Shown here one piece after another: positions 53,201 to 60,332 of a stretch of 64,000 nucleotides of DNA. Position 1 is the first letter of the stretch. The number at the start of each line of letters is the position of its first letter. The position numbers were made by a program, and so were the translations under genes. Location: the NCBI GenBank assembly GCA_036675565.1, contig JAKFER010000243.1:62001-126000 (forward strand), given 5' to 3'. Below the pieces are notes generated by a model. That model had not been told where the DNA came from, made no database searches, and was given only the letters and a program-made list of their open reading frames with translations. Source of the DNA: JACCYQ01 sp036675565 (GTDB lineage Bacteria; Bacteroidota; Bacteroidia; Chitinophagales; Chitinophagaceae).

Positions 53201-53561
53201 CCCTGTCCATGATCCAGAGATTATCGCCACCGCCGGCATCGGAAGTAAACAATATTTGTTTGCCATTGGGGCTGAAACGGGGCTGCACTTCATAGGCCAA
53301 ACCCTGGCGCAGAACTTTGGTGTTACCACCCGTTACAGGCATCGAATAAATATCACCCAACAAATCAAAAATGATCTCTTTGCCATCGGGTGAAAGATCC
53401 AGGTTCATCCAGGTGCCCTCACTAACGGTAAAGGACAGTTCTTTATGAGGTCCGCCTGGATTGTTTACATCCCATTTTTTTGCGTCTTTCTTTTCCTGGG
53501 AAAAAGTTGTAAAAAACATTAGTGATGCAACAATGGAGAACAGGTATTTTATCATGATCAA
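50295..53561 (-). CDS. Secreted TolB-like beta-propeller/amidohydrolase fusion
   Basis: Large exported protein: signal peptide (residues 1-22, ending TTFSQ), then many TolB/PD40 propeller repeats of the form SPDGKxIxF (about residues 50-640), then an amidohydrolase domain (about 650-1060) with the metal motif PGLIDAHAHGGHF, HNIPVATLHEDV and NMGAHGQ. It likely hydrolyses an amide or peptide-like substrate in the periplasm, with the propeller as a binding module. Length 1088 is usual for this Bacteroidota family. It ends with CTCGHQ. The substrate is unknown. The leader region contains a perfect 10-bp inverted repeat at 53588-53610. Confidence 0.9.
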   Translation of the reverse strand: MIMIKYLFSIVASLMFFTTFSQEKKDAKKWDVNNPGGPHKELSFTVSEGTWMNLDLSPDGKEIIFDLLGDIYSMPVTGGNTKVLRQGLAYEVQPRFSPNGKQILFTSDAGGGDNLWIMDRDGKNAKQITKETFRLLNNGVWMPDGQYVVARKHFTSGRSLGAGELWMYHTSGGNGLQLTARKNDQQDLNEPVVSPDGRYIYYSEDMYPGGFFQYNKDPNNQIFVIKRYDTKKGSIETVTGGPGGAVRPQISPDGNTLSFIKRVRTQSVLFLRNLKTGEEWPVYDNLSKDQQEAWTIFGSYTGYAWSPDNQSIYIWANGKIMKVDINKANTAVEIPFVANVKQSVADVVRFKQDINPTTFKVNVIRQAITSPDGKWLVFNAVGYLWKKQLPGGKPQRITNGTDFEFEPAFSKDGKTIVYTTWNDQDAGSIYTVNVNGNAKPKKISGAKGIFRVPAFSNDGKMIVYRREGGSNVLGPAYTAEPGLYIMPANGGEEKLVTTRGDFPVFNLTGDRIYYQLGGGMNRTFASSDLDGNEERTHLKSTYGSQFTLSPDEKWISFIDLHNVYVAPFPVIGKTVDIGASTADFPVKKVSRDAGINLHWSSDAKRLHYTLGHEYFTINLDDRFEFLAGKPDSLFVIPEKGLDVALNIETDNPTGIIAFTNARIITMKGDEVIENGTIVVENNLIKAVGKSSDVTVPQNAKVIDANGKTIMPGLIDAHAHGGHFRTGITPQKHWPYYANLAFGVTTMHDPSANSEMVFAQSELVKAGLMTGPRVFSTGTILYGAEGDFKAVINTIDDARSALRRSKSFGAFSVKSYNQPRRDQRQMVIQAARELKMEVVPEGGSFFYHNMSMIMDGHTTIEHNIPVATLHEDVLQLWKNAGTAYTPTLIVSYGGVSGEYYWYQHSNVWENKRLLNFTPRGVIDTRSRHRTMLPEEEYQEGHIQVSEQAKKLNDLGVLVNMGAHGQIQGIGAHWETWMMQQGGMTNLQALKTATINPAKSLGFDDQIGSLEVGKLADLIVMEKNPLENIRNTESIQYTMVNGRLYDAATMNETGNHEKKRGEFYWEAVKNAGSFPWFNLTETETCTCGHQ

Positions 53562-53683
53562 ACTTAATTTTTATAGCAAATCAATAGAGGATTGAAAAAA
53601 TTTCAATCCTTACAAACATAAGGATAAATAAAAATTCAGGAGGTTTTAGTCAAATAAGTCGGGGGTTAATAAACAAGTGCACA

Positions 53684-54781
53684 TCAGGCTTGCTGCCCGA
53701 TCCACAATGCACCGCCGATGCTATCCCTGCTGGCACCGGTTACGGTGTGTAAAATATTGTATTCCTGGCGCCAGCGTAATACACCGATCAATGCCATTAC
53801 CAAAGCTTCTTTGTAATTAATTAATTGTGCATCGGGAATAACAACATCAATATTTAATACACTTAAATGATCTTGTAATCTTTCAACCAAAAACTTGTTA
53901 TGTGCGCCACCGCCGGTAGCCAATAATGATTTGTTCTGTTCCGGTTGACCGGTGATTAATTTTTCAACCGATTGTTTAATTTGAAAAGCGATATGTTCCG
54001 TCATCGTACGCAGTGCATCCGGTATGGAACAACCACTTTTTTTAATCAATGGGTAAACGATGTTTGTTCCAAAATCATTGGCCAGCGATTTAGGGAAAGG
54101 TTGACGGTAATAGTCTAATTCATTCAACTGTTTCAACAGTGCCTGGTTTACATTTCCTGATGCAGCCAGTTGCCCTCCTTCATCAAAAACTTTTCCGGCA
54201 TCTGCAGAAAGCATATTTAAAACCCGGTTGGCCGGCCCCACATCAAAGGCAAGATATTCAGCATCTTTATTAAATGAAATATTGGCTATGCCACCCAGGT
54301 TCAGGAAAAATGCATGATCACCCAGCAGCAATTTTTCACCAATGGGAACAATCGGTGCACCCTGGCCACCAAATGCCACGTCCAGCGCACGCAAATCCGA
54401 TACTACTGGCAGTTGCGTAACGGCTGCAATAGCAGCTCCATCGCCCAGTTGTGCCGTCATTTTTTTTGCGGGATCATGAAAAGTAGTATGTCCGTGAGAT
54501 GCTATCAATGCAACTTTATATTGCAGGTTATTTGTTTCAATAAATTGATTAACCTGCTGGCCCAGGTAATGACCATATGCTGCATGCAACAACAAATAAT
54601 CATAGGCATTTAAATGCGTGGCATCCTGCAATTTATGGATCCATTCATCAGAATAAGGTAGACAATCAGCCACAATGATCTCGTATTGCCATTTCTTACC
54701 ATCAAATACCAATTCGGCAAATACGATATCCAGTCCATCCAGTGAACTGCCACTCATTAAACCAATCACTCTGTAAGTCAT
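53684..54781 (-). CDS. anmK: Anhydro-N-acetylmuramic acid kinase
   Basis: Phosphorylates and hydrates 1,6-anhydro-MurNAc to MurNAc-6-phosphate in cell-wall recycling. The family signatures MSGSSLDGLD near the N-terminus, SHGHTTFHDP, FLNLGGIANIS and the C-terminal LLATGGGAHNKFLV are present, along with the conserved Asp in AFDVGPANRV. Length 365 is normal. It is divergent from upp with a 128-bp gap. No MurQ etherase is next to it. Confidence 0.93.
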   Translation of the reverse strand: MTYRVIGLMSGSSLDGLDIVFAELVFDGKKWQYEIIVADCLPYSDEWIHKLQDATHLNAYDYLLLHAAYGHYLGQQVNQFIETNNLQYKVALIASHGHTTFHDPAKKMTAQLGDGAAIAAVTQLPVVSDLRALDVAFGGQGAPIVPIGEKLLLGDHAFFLNLGGIANISFNKDAEYLAFDVGPANRVLNMLSADAGKVFDEGGQLAASGNVNQALLKQLNELDYYRQPFPKSLANDFGTNIVYPLIKKSGCSIPDALRTMTEHIAFQIKQSVEKLITGQPEQNKSLLATGGGAHNKFLVERLQDHLSVLNIDVVIPDAQLINYKEALVMALIGVLRWRQEYNILHTVTGASRDSIGGALWIGQQA

Positions 54782-54909
54782 AAATTATAAAGCTTTACCC
54801 AAGAGAGGTTTGAATTTTAAAAGTTAGATTTGCGAAGCAAATTACATATTTGCCATTTGCCGAAAGATAATCGAAAAAAATAAATCTGTTTAACTTTTAA
54901 CCTGCCAGC

Positions 54910-55560
54910 ATGATCATTAACCTAAGCCAGCAACATTCTCTTGTAAGTAATTGGATGAGTGAATTGAGAGATGAAGAAATTCAAAAAGACCGGCAGCGTT
55001 TTAGAAGAAACCTTGAAAGAATTGGTGAAGTTGCAGCCTACGAGATCAGCAAGAAATTAGCGTTTGTAGAAAAGGAAGTGGATACTCCATTGGGCAGCGC
55101 CACTTGTAAAATAATTAAAGATCAACCCGTCCTGGCTACTATTTTAAGAGCCGGAATTCCATTACATAATGGTTTATTAAATTATTTTGATAAGGCGGAT
55201 AATGCATTTATCTCGGCATATCGCAAACATCAGAAAGATGGCAGTTTCGAAATCAGCCTGGATTATGTTTCTTGTCCTGAATTAGAAGACCGCATCCTGA
55301 TCATCTCTGATCCAATGCTTGCAACAGGTGCATCTCTTGTAAAGACCATTCATTACCTTAAAGCAGAAGGTAATCCCCGTGAAATTCATATTGTTGCAGC
55401 AATTGCCTGCACGGTGGGGATTGAATACGTGATCAGGGAAGATCCGGGCGTTACGATCTGGTGTGGAGATATTGATGATGAGCTAACCGCTAAGGGTTAT
55501 ATAGTACCAGGACTAGGGGATGCAGGGGATTTAGCCTATGGTGTAAAGGTTCAAATTTAA
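54910..55560 (+). CDS. upp: Uracil phosphoribosyltransferase
   Basis: Salvages uracil with PRPP to UMP. The PRPP-binding motif is LIISDPMLATGASLVK (about residues 130-145), preceded by ILRAGIPLHNGLL, and the uracil-binding tail GYIVPGLGDAGDLAYG is intact. Length 216 is normal. Monocistronic; no clear consensus promoter was recognised in the 128 bp upstream. Confidence 0.94.
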   Translation: MIINLSQQHSLVSNWMSELRDEEIQKDRQRFRRNLERIGEVAAYEISKKLAFVEKEVDTPLGSATCKIIKDQPVLATILRAGIPLHNGLLNYFDKADNAFISAYRKHQKDGSFEISLDYVSCPELEDRILIISDPMLATGASLVKTIHYLKAEGNPREIHIVAAIACTVGIEYVIREDPGVTIWCGDIDDELTAKGYIVPGLGDAGDLAYGVKVQI

Positions 55561-55624
55561 ATGTTGCAATTAACTTTTTCCCTTTCCCTGATTTTTGTAA
55601 TTTAGACGCTCATCATCCCTGCGA

Positions 55625-56638
55625 ATGAAAAAAATATTTACCCTTTCGGTTACTGTGATGTTTGCTTTTGGTGTGGTAGCGCAAGACCCGAACTTTTCTC
55701 AATTTTTTGCTTCACCACTAACATTGAATCCGGCATTGACCGGCAAATTTGATGGTGATTTCCGCGTAGCTGGAAATTATCGCAATCAATGGCCTGCATT
55801 CAACAATGCTTATACCACTTCTACTCTTTCACTCGATTTTGGCATTTTAAAAAACAGCATCCCGGAAACCGACCAGTTTGGTATTGGTATCATGGCTTTT
55901 ACCGATAAATCAGGCAACCAGGGCGCCTTGCAAAATAATTACGCAGCTGTTTCAGTAGCATATCATAAGGGCCTGGATGAAAATGGTTATCACCAATTAG
56001 GTGTGGGATTCCAGGGCGTTTATTCCAGTAAAAGACTGGATGTATTAAAACTAACATTCGAGGACCAGTTAACACCATTTGGCTTTACGGGTTCTACTGG
56101 TGAAACATTCTCCGGCAACCAGGTTAACGTTGCTTATTTTGATATGAATGCCGGTATATTTTATAATGGAACAACCGATGGCTATAATAATATTTACCTC
56201 GGTGCTTCCATGTATCATATCAACAAACCGAAAGAAAGTTTCCAGGGCAAAGAATATTTCCTGGGCTCCAGGGTTACTTTCCAGGGTGGTGGACGCATAC
56301 CCGTAGGTGTAAATAATTCAATACATTTTGCAGCCAATCACAGCATGCAGCAAAAAGCTACCAATACAATGATCGGTGGTGCTTATGCATTGAATTTAAA
56401 TGGCGATGAAGAAAATCCTACCAATGTTTATATGGGTAGCTGGTTCCGTTTAGGAGATGCTATCATTCCATATGTCGGACTAGAGTTTAATAGTTTTCGC
56501 ATCGGTGCTACTTATGATGTAAATATTTCTGACCTCAGGCCAGGAAGCCAGTCAAGAGGCGGAACTGAAATCTCTATCATTTATACAAAGAAGGCAAGCG
56601 ATCCAAGTCGCAAGATCATGTACTGCCCTAAGTTTTAG
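55625..56638 (+). CDS. PorP/SprF-family type IX secretion-associated outer-membrane protein
   Basis: Outer-membrane protein of the PorP/SprF family, specific to Bacteroidota and linked to type IX secretion and gliding; paralogues partner with secreted adhesins. A signal peptide (ending VVAQ, about residue 20) is followed by DPNFSQFFASPLTLNPALTG, the family N-terminal motif, and a beta-barrel pattern to the end (KIMYCPKF). Length 337 is typical. No secreted partner or other PorP operon gene lies next to it; it is preceded by upp (64 bp) and may be a stand-alone paralogue. Confidence 0.92.
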   Translation: MKKIFTLSVTVMFAFGVVAQDPNFSQFFASPLTLNPALTGKFDGDFRVAGNYRNQWPAFNNAYTTSTLSLDFGILKNSIPETDQFGIGIMAFTDKSGNQGALQNNYAAVSVAYHKGLDENGYHQLGVGFQGVYSSKRLDVLKLTFEDQLTPFGFTGSTGETFSGNQVNVAYFDMNAGIFYNGTTDGYNNIYLGASMYHINKPKESFQGKEYFLGSRVTFQGGGRIPVGVNNSIHFAANHSMQQKATNTMIGGAYALNLNGDEENPTNVYMGSWFRLGDAIIPYVGLEFNSFRIGATYDVNISDLRPGSQSRGGTEISIIYTKKASDPSRKIMYCPKF

Positions 56639-56687
56639 GAATTTGTAATTTGGAATTAGTTTGATCAGTTGATAAGTTTGGAATTGT

Positions 56688-56719
56688 CTAAACCACTAAA
56701 CGCCTAAACATCTAAACCA
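56688..56719. repeat. Four-unit CTAAACNN tract
   Basis: Exactly four 8-bp units of CTAAAC plus two variable bases, between the 3' ends of two convergent genes. On the opposite strand to the 49078 copy it shares a 23-bp identical run. It is not near a promoter, so it cannot be a promoter part in this location. Confidence 0.75.
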
Positions 56720-56756
56720 CCACAATTTTTTTTCATTTTAAATTTTACTTTTTAAA

Positions 56757-57392
56757 TTATTTCCTCGGTTTCCCACTCACATTCGCATGCCCCGCTATAT
56801 ACAAACGGAAAGGCCAACGTGCATGATCACCAGCATAATCCACGCCTATACGTGGAGATGCTTTAATCATTTCTCCATGATAACGGAAACCATCATCCGC
56901 AATATAAATTTCATCGCTTTGCAGTGAATAACCCGTCATAGAACTGTGCAACCCCATCGCTTTTCCAACATTTCCCGGTCCGCGGGTAAGTGAAGCATCC
57001 GGTTTTTCTTTCCCGGTGCGCTCCAACATGGTATCAATACCTTCCAGTGGTTCCAATGCTCGTATTAAAATAGCATGAGGTATTCCTTTTTCATTGGTCA
57101 CCACATTAAACATGTGATGAATGCCATAACACAAATAGATATAAGCGGTGCCACCATGACCGAACATGATTTCTGTTCGTGGCGTTCGCCTGCCACCAGA
57201 TGCATGTGAAGCATTATCGATTTCACCGGCATAAGCTTCACATTCCACAATGCGGCCACTGGTTGTTTTACCACCAAGATGAGTGACCAAGATTTTTCCC
57301 AAAAGATCTCTTGATATATCCAGCACATTGTTGCGTATATAAAATTCAGTTCCGAGTTTTTTCATTTTCATATTTAATATTCCGGCGATCAT
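56757..57392 (-). CDS. DNA-3-methyladenine glycosylase (AAG/MPG family)
   Basis: Base-excision repair enzyme that removes alkylated purines such as 3-methyladenine. The family motifs are clear: RIVECEAYAGEIDNASHA (containing the catalytic Glu), GTAYIYLCYGIHHMFNVVT, AILIRALEPLEG and RGPGNVGKAMG. Length 211 is normal for bacterial AAG. Additional in-frame Met codons at residues 8 and 10 (57371 and 57365) may be the real start. It is divergent from the EI24 gene with a short shared upstream region. Confidence 0.93.
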   Translation of the reverse strand: MIAGILNMKMKKLGTEFYIRNNVLDISRDLLGKILVTHLGGKTTSGRIVECEAYAGEIDNASHASGGRRTPRTEIMFGHGGTAYIYLCYGIHHMFNVVTNEKGIPHAILIRALEPLEGIDTMLERTGKEKPDASLTRGPGNVGKAMGLHSSMTGYSLQSDEIYIADDGFRYHGEMIKASPRIGVDYAGDHARWPFRLYIAGHANVSGKPRK

Positions 57393-57435
57393 TCATTTCA
57401 GCAAACTCCCTTTATGGGTTACCCATTCAGAACAC

Positions 57436-58221
57436 TTGTTTATATTTACCCAAATTTATGTTTTGCTGAAAGAAATTGTCATAGCCCTTCAATCATATTC
57501 ACAGGCACACCATTTCATTAAAAATAATAAACTCTGGAAATGGATACTCATACCAGGTTTTATTTATATGGTGATGTTTGTTGTCAGCATGTATTTTTTT
57601 GGGAGATCTGCCACTGGTGTAATTGAATACTTAACAGAGGTTACCGGTTTGCAAAACTATGTACAGCAATTTCAAAACTCCTGGATCGGGTTCTTTTTTA
57701 CGTTTGCCGGAATTATACTCTGGCTGGTGTTGATGTTCTTTTATTTTTCGCTTTTTAAATATTTATTCCTGATCATCGGTTCTCCACTGTTTGCCTATTT
57801 AAGCGAAAAAACTGAATCGATCCTGGAAGGCAAGGATATGCCATTCGACATGAAGCAATTTTTGAAAGATATCTGGCGCGGCATCAGGCTTGCTTTACGA
57901 AACACCATCTGGCAACTGGTGTATATTATTTCATTGTTAATCCTAAGCCTGGTACCTGTAATTGGCTGGGTGAGTCCACTGGTAGCTTTATTTGTGGAAT
58001 GTTATTATTTAGGTTTTTCTATGTTGGATTATAGTTGCGAAAGGCAGAAATTGTCTCCTTCACAAAGTATCACCTTCATCAGTCATCATAAAGGATTGGC
58101 TATAGGCAATGGAATTGTTTTTTATTTAATGCATGGAATTCCTGTTGCCGGTTGGATGCTTGCTCCTTCTTACGCAGTTATTGCCGCTACATTGAGTTTA
58201 TATAAGGTTAAAGAACTTTGA
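57436..58221 (+). CDS. EI24/CysZ-like membrane protein with non-ATG start
   Basis: Integral membrane protein of the EI24 family (CysZ/YhhQ-related), with four or more transmembrane helices and the motif PLFAYLSEKTESILEGK in the central loop. CysZ members carry sulfate; that role here is only possible, since the sulfur genes are 45 kb away. No ATG precedes the first conserved residues in frame: the frame begins with TTG 57436, with a second TTG at 57463; the nearby ATG at 57458 is out of frame and closes after three codons. The following methyltransferase starts 2 bp past the stop. Confidence 0.8.
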   Translation: MFIFTQIYVLLKEIVIALQSYSQAHHFIKNNKLWKWILIPGFIYMVMFVVSMYFFGRSATGVIEYLTEVTGLQNYVQQFQNSWIGFFFTFAGIILWLVLMFFYFSLFKYLFLIIGSPLFAYLSEKTESILEGKDMPFDMKQFLKDIWRGIRLALRNTIWQLVYIISLLILSLVPVIGWVSPLVALFVECYYLGFSMLDYSCERQKLSPSQSITFISHHKGLAIGNGIVFYLMHGIPVAGWMLAPSYAVIAATLSLYKVKEL

Positions 58222-58223
58222 TT

Positions 58224-58934
58224 ATGCCTGTTAAAAGTACTGTTTACCTGGTTCCTTCTTTACTTCATGAGGATGGATTAAAAACTATCCCTGCCTATAT
58301 ACTGGATGCTATAAAAGATTGCCAGGTTTTTTTTGTCGAAAATGAAAGAACTGCCCGTCGATATCTAAAACAACTCTGGAAAGAAATGGTGATCGATGAT
58401 TACGAATGGTTTGTTATTCATAAAGCGGAAGAAACGGTAAAGCAAAATTTTATCCGTTTTTTAAAAGAAGGTAAAAATATCGGGATCATCAGCGAAGCAG
58501 GTTGCCCGGCTATAGCAGATCCGGGACAATTGCTGGTGGAACAGGCGCAATTATACGATGCCATCGTAAAACCTTTGGTTGGCCCCAGTTCTATTTTATT
58601 AGCATTGATGGCCAGCGGCATGAATGGCCAGTGTTTTCGGTTTGTAGGTTATTTACCCATTGATAAAAATGGACGCATAGCAGCAGTCCGTGCACTGGAA
58701 AAAGATTCACAACAAAATAACTGCACCCAACTCTTTATTGAAACGCCATATCGCAATAACCAAATGCTGGAATCTATTTTACAAAATTGCCAACCCAATA
58801 CACGTTTATGCATCGCCGTTAATCTTACCGGACCGGATGAATGGATCAAAACAAAAACAATTAAGGAATGGAGCCAGCAGGTTCCGGATATTCACAAGAA
58901 ACCTGCCATGTTTTTAATTTATGCCGGGCGCTAA
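58224..58934 (+). CDS. Tetrapyrrole-methylase-family SAM-dependent methyltransferase (RsmI-like)
   Basis: SAM-dependent methyltransferase related to RsmI, which 2'-O-methylates C1402 of 16S rRNA. The fold is seen in ISEAGCPAIADPGQLLVEQA, LVGPSSILLALMASG and FIETPYRNNQMLE; it starts MPVKSTVYLVPSLL. Bacteroidota have two such paralogues, so this might be the non-RsmI type; the substrate is not certain. ATG 58224 is chosen over the TTG at 58218 that would overlap the upstream stop. The 3' end overlaps the convergent gene by 4 bp. Confidence 0.85.
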   Translation: MPVKSTVYLVPSLLHEDGLKTIPAYILDAIKDCQVFFVENERTARRYLKQLWKEMVIDDYEWFVIHKAEETVKQNFIRFLKEGKNIGIISEAGCPAIADPGQLLVEQAQLYDAIVKPLVGPSSILLALMASGMNGQCFRFVGYLPIDKNGRIAAVRALEKDSQQNNCTQLFIETPYRNNQMLESILQNCQPNTRLCIAVNLTGPDEWIKTKTIKEWSQQVPDIHKKPAMFLIYAGR

Positions 58935-59311
58935 TATGCATCCCGGTTTCTCATCGCAATAATACTGTCTACGATATAACGAGTATTTCCCCGCCATGGC
59001 ACCACGCCGTGATATTCTTTATAATGCAGGTCGAAAATCTTTCCGCTGTGTAATTTTAACGTATCATAAATCCGCTCATTTACCACCGAAAACTCAAACT
59101 CATACGACTCAATACTGCCTGCCGTTCTGCTGCGGATTCCTTCCTGTATCAACTTGCCTTCATAGGTCTTAAATAGATCGCCTTTCTTTACGGCGTAGTT
59201 CAGGTAGCCAGTTTTGACGCCATCGCCAAAAACATAAAAATATTTCCATACAATAAAACCACCTGCAAATACCAGAATAAATACAAGCAGAATGAGGAAG
59301 AATTTTCTCAT
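58931..59311 (-). CDS. Membrane-anchored protein of unknown function
   Basis: A 126-residue protein with one N-terminal membrane helix (residues about 4-26) and an extracytoplasmic domain containing GYLNYAVKKGDLFKTYEGKL and HYKEYHGVVPWRGNT. I recall similar short proteins in Bacteroidota, sometimes mislabelled as 6-phosphogluconate dehydrogenase, but nothing in the sequence supports an enzymatic role. It overlaps the RsmI-like gene tail to tail by 4 bp and is divergent from the arginine operon. Confidence 0.7.
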   Translation of the reverse strand: MRKFFLILLVFILVFAGGFIVWKYFYVFGDGVKTGYLNYAVKKGDLFKTYEGKLIQEGIRSRTAGSIESYEFEFSVVNERIYDTLKLHSGKIFDLHYKEYHGVVPWRGNTRYIVDSIIAMRNRDAY

Positions 59312-59385
59312 AAAAAAGAATTGTTTATAAAACTAACAACTGTTACCGTTAACAAAAATTTTATCTTACACTTTAATATAATGAT

Positions 59386-59393
59386 TACTTTTG
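59386..59393 (+). promoter_or_regulatory. -7 promoter element of the arginine operon
   Basis: TACTTTTG matches TAnnTTTG. The predicted start near 59399 leaves a leader of about 229 nt before the first arginine gene, with an open frame beginning 21 nt into it. No TTG at -33. Confidence 0.5.
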
Positions 59394-59419
59394 GCATCAT
59401 TTTATTAAGAATATTATAA

Positions 59420-59533
59420 GTGAACAACATTCTTACACATACGAAACAAGTTGCTTTTCATGCAGCCATCACCACTGGTGTTTACAGTGTGGGTTTCGAC
59501 CTTTTTAAATACCTGGTCCGACCTGCAATCTGA
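59420..59533 (+). CDS. Candidate 37-residue leader peptide of the arginine operon
   Basis: GTG-started open frame of 37 codons (MNNILTHTKQVAFHAAI... ending YLVRPAI) within the 316-bp gap upstream of the arginine genes, starting about 21 nt after the predicted transcription start. Its TGA stop overlaps the left arm of a hairpin. It contains one Arg codon (CGA), four codons from the end. It could be a translated attenuator or arrest peptide, or a chance frame; there is no family match I recognise. Confidence 0.35.
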   Translation: MNNILTHTKQVAFHAAITTGVYSVGFDLFKYLVRPAI

Positions 59534-59565
59534 TAGGCCAAGCCATTGACCACGGCCCCTATCAG
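59530..59565 (+). promoter_or_regulatory. Leader hairpin in the arginine operon
   Basis: Perfect 8-bp stem CTGATAGG (59530-59537) with CCTATCAG (59558-59565), extended by CC/GG across a small bulge, 63 bp before the first arginine gene. The left arm overlaps the stop codon of the candidate leader peptide, as expected if ribosome position controls folding. No T-run follows. Confidence 0.5.
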
Positions 59566-59627
59566 TGAAGATTCCCCGGAATTAAGATCAGGATTGGTTC
59601 TCCGTTATCTATTTCAAATTTTACAAG

Positions 59628-60332
59628 GTGGAAAATCAGCAAATAATCGTTCGGGTGGCAACACCTGAAGATAAAAAATACGCAGTTGTCATTACTGACG
59701 AAATGGAAGCATCTGCAAATGCACGTGGTACCGGCATAGCCAGGCGTACGCCTGAATATGTGTCCCAAAAAATGGATGAAGGAAAAGCCGTGATCGCTTT
59801 AACACCCAATAATGAATGGGTAGGTTTTTGTTATATAGAAACCTGGAGTCATGGTGAGTATGTAGCCAATTCAGGATTGATCGTTGCCCCAGCTTTTCGA
59901 AAAAGTGGCGTGGCCAAATCTATTAAAAAACGCATCTTTGAATTGAGCCGCCAGAAATATCCTGAAGCTAAATTATTTGGTTTAACCACAGGCCTGGCCG
60001 TAATGAAAATCAATTCCGATCTTGGTTATGAACCTGTCACCTATTCTGAGCTTACGCAAGATGAAGCTTTTTGGGCTGGCTGTAAAAGTTGTGTGAATTA
60101 TGATATTTTAATGAGTAAAGAAAGAAAGAACTGTATGTGCACCGCCATGTTATATGATCCAAAAGATCATTATGAACCGGAAGAAACAAAACAGTTTTTT
60201 AAAGAAAATGCAAAAGGACTGGAAAGATTAATGCGGATAAAGCAGTTAAAATTTTTAAGGGGTTTTCTTAAAAAAGAAAAGAGCGGTGCTGGTAAACCCA
60301 AATCCTTCCTTCATTACTTTTTTAATTTTTAA
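59628..60332 (+). CDS. GNAT N-acetyltransferase of the arginine operon
   Basis: GCN5-related acetyltransferase, probably making N-acetylglutamate or a related acyl donor step for arginine synthesis. The acetyl-CoA site is seen in LIVAPAFRKSGVAKSIKKR (about residues 84-102, R/Q-x-x-G-x-G/A-like), and the C-terminal part holds the cysteines of AGCKSCVN and KNCMCTAM. The start is GTG 59628: no in-frame ATG lies between it and the first conserved residues. Length 234. It is first in the operon and overlaps argG by 1 bp (TAATG). Acceptor identity is inferred from context. Confidence 0.8.
   Translation: MENQQIIVRVATPEDKKYAVVITDEMEASANARGTGIARRTPEYVSQKMDEGKAVIALTPNNEWVGFCYIETWSHGEYVANSGLIVAPAFRKSGVAKSIKKRIFELSRQKYPEAKLFGLTTGLAVMKINSDLGYEPVTYSELTQDEAFWAGCKSCVNYDILMSKERKNCMCTAMLYDPKDHYEPEETKQFFKENAKGLERLMRIKQLKFLRGFLKKEKSGAGKPKSFLHYFFNF

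Noticed and set aside
58931..59311. Possible 6-phosphogluconate dehydrogenase label for the small membrane protein
   Set aside because: The 126-residue protein has a membrane anchor and no dinucleotide-binding or dehydrogenase motif.
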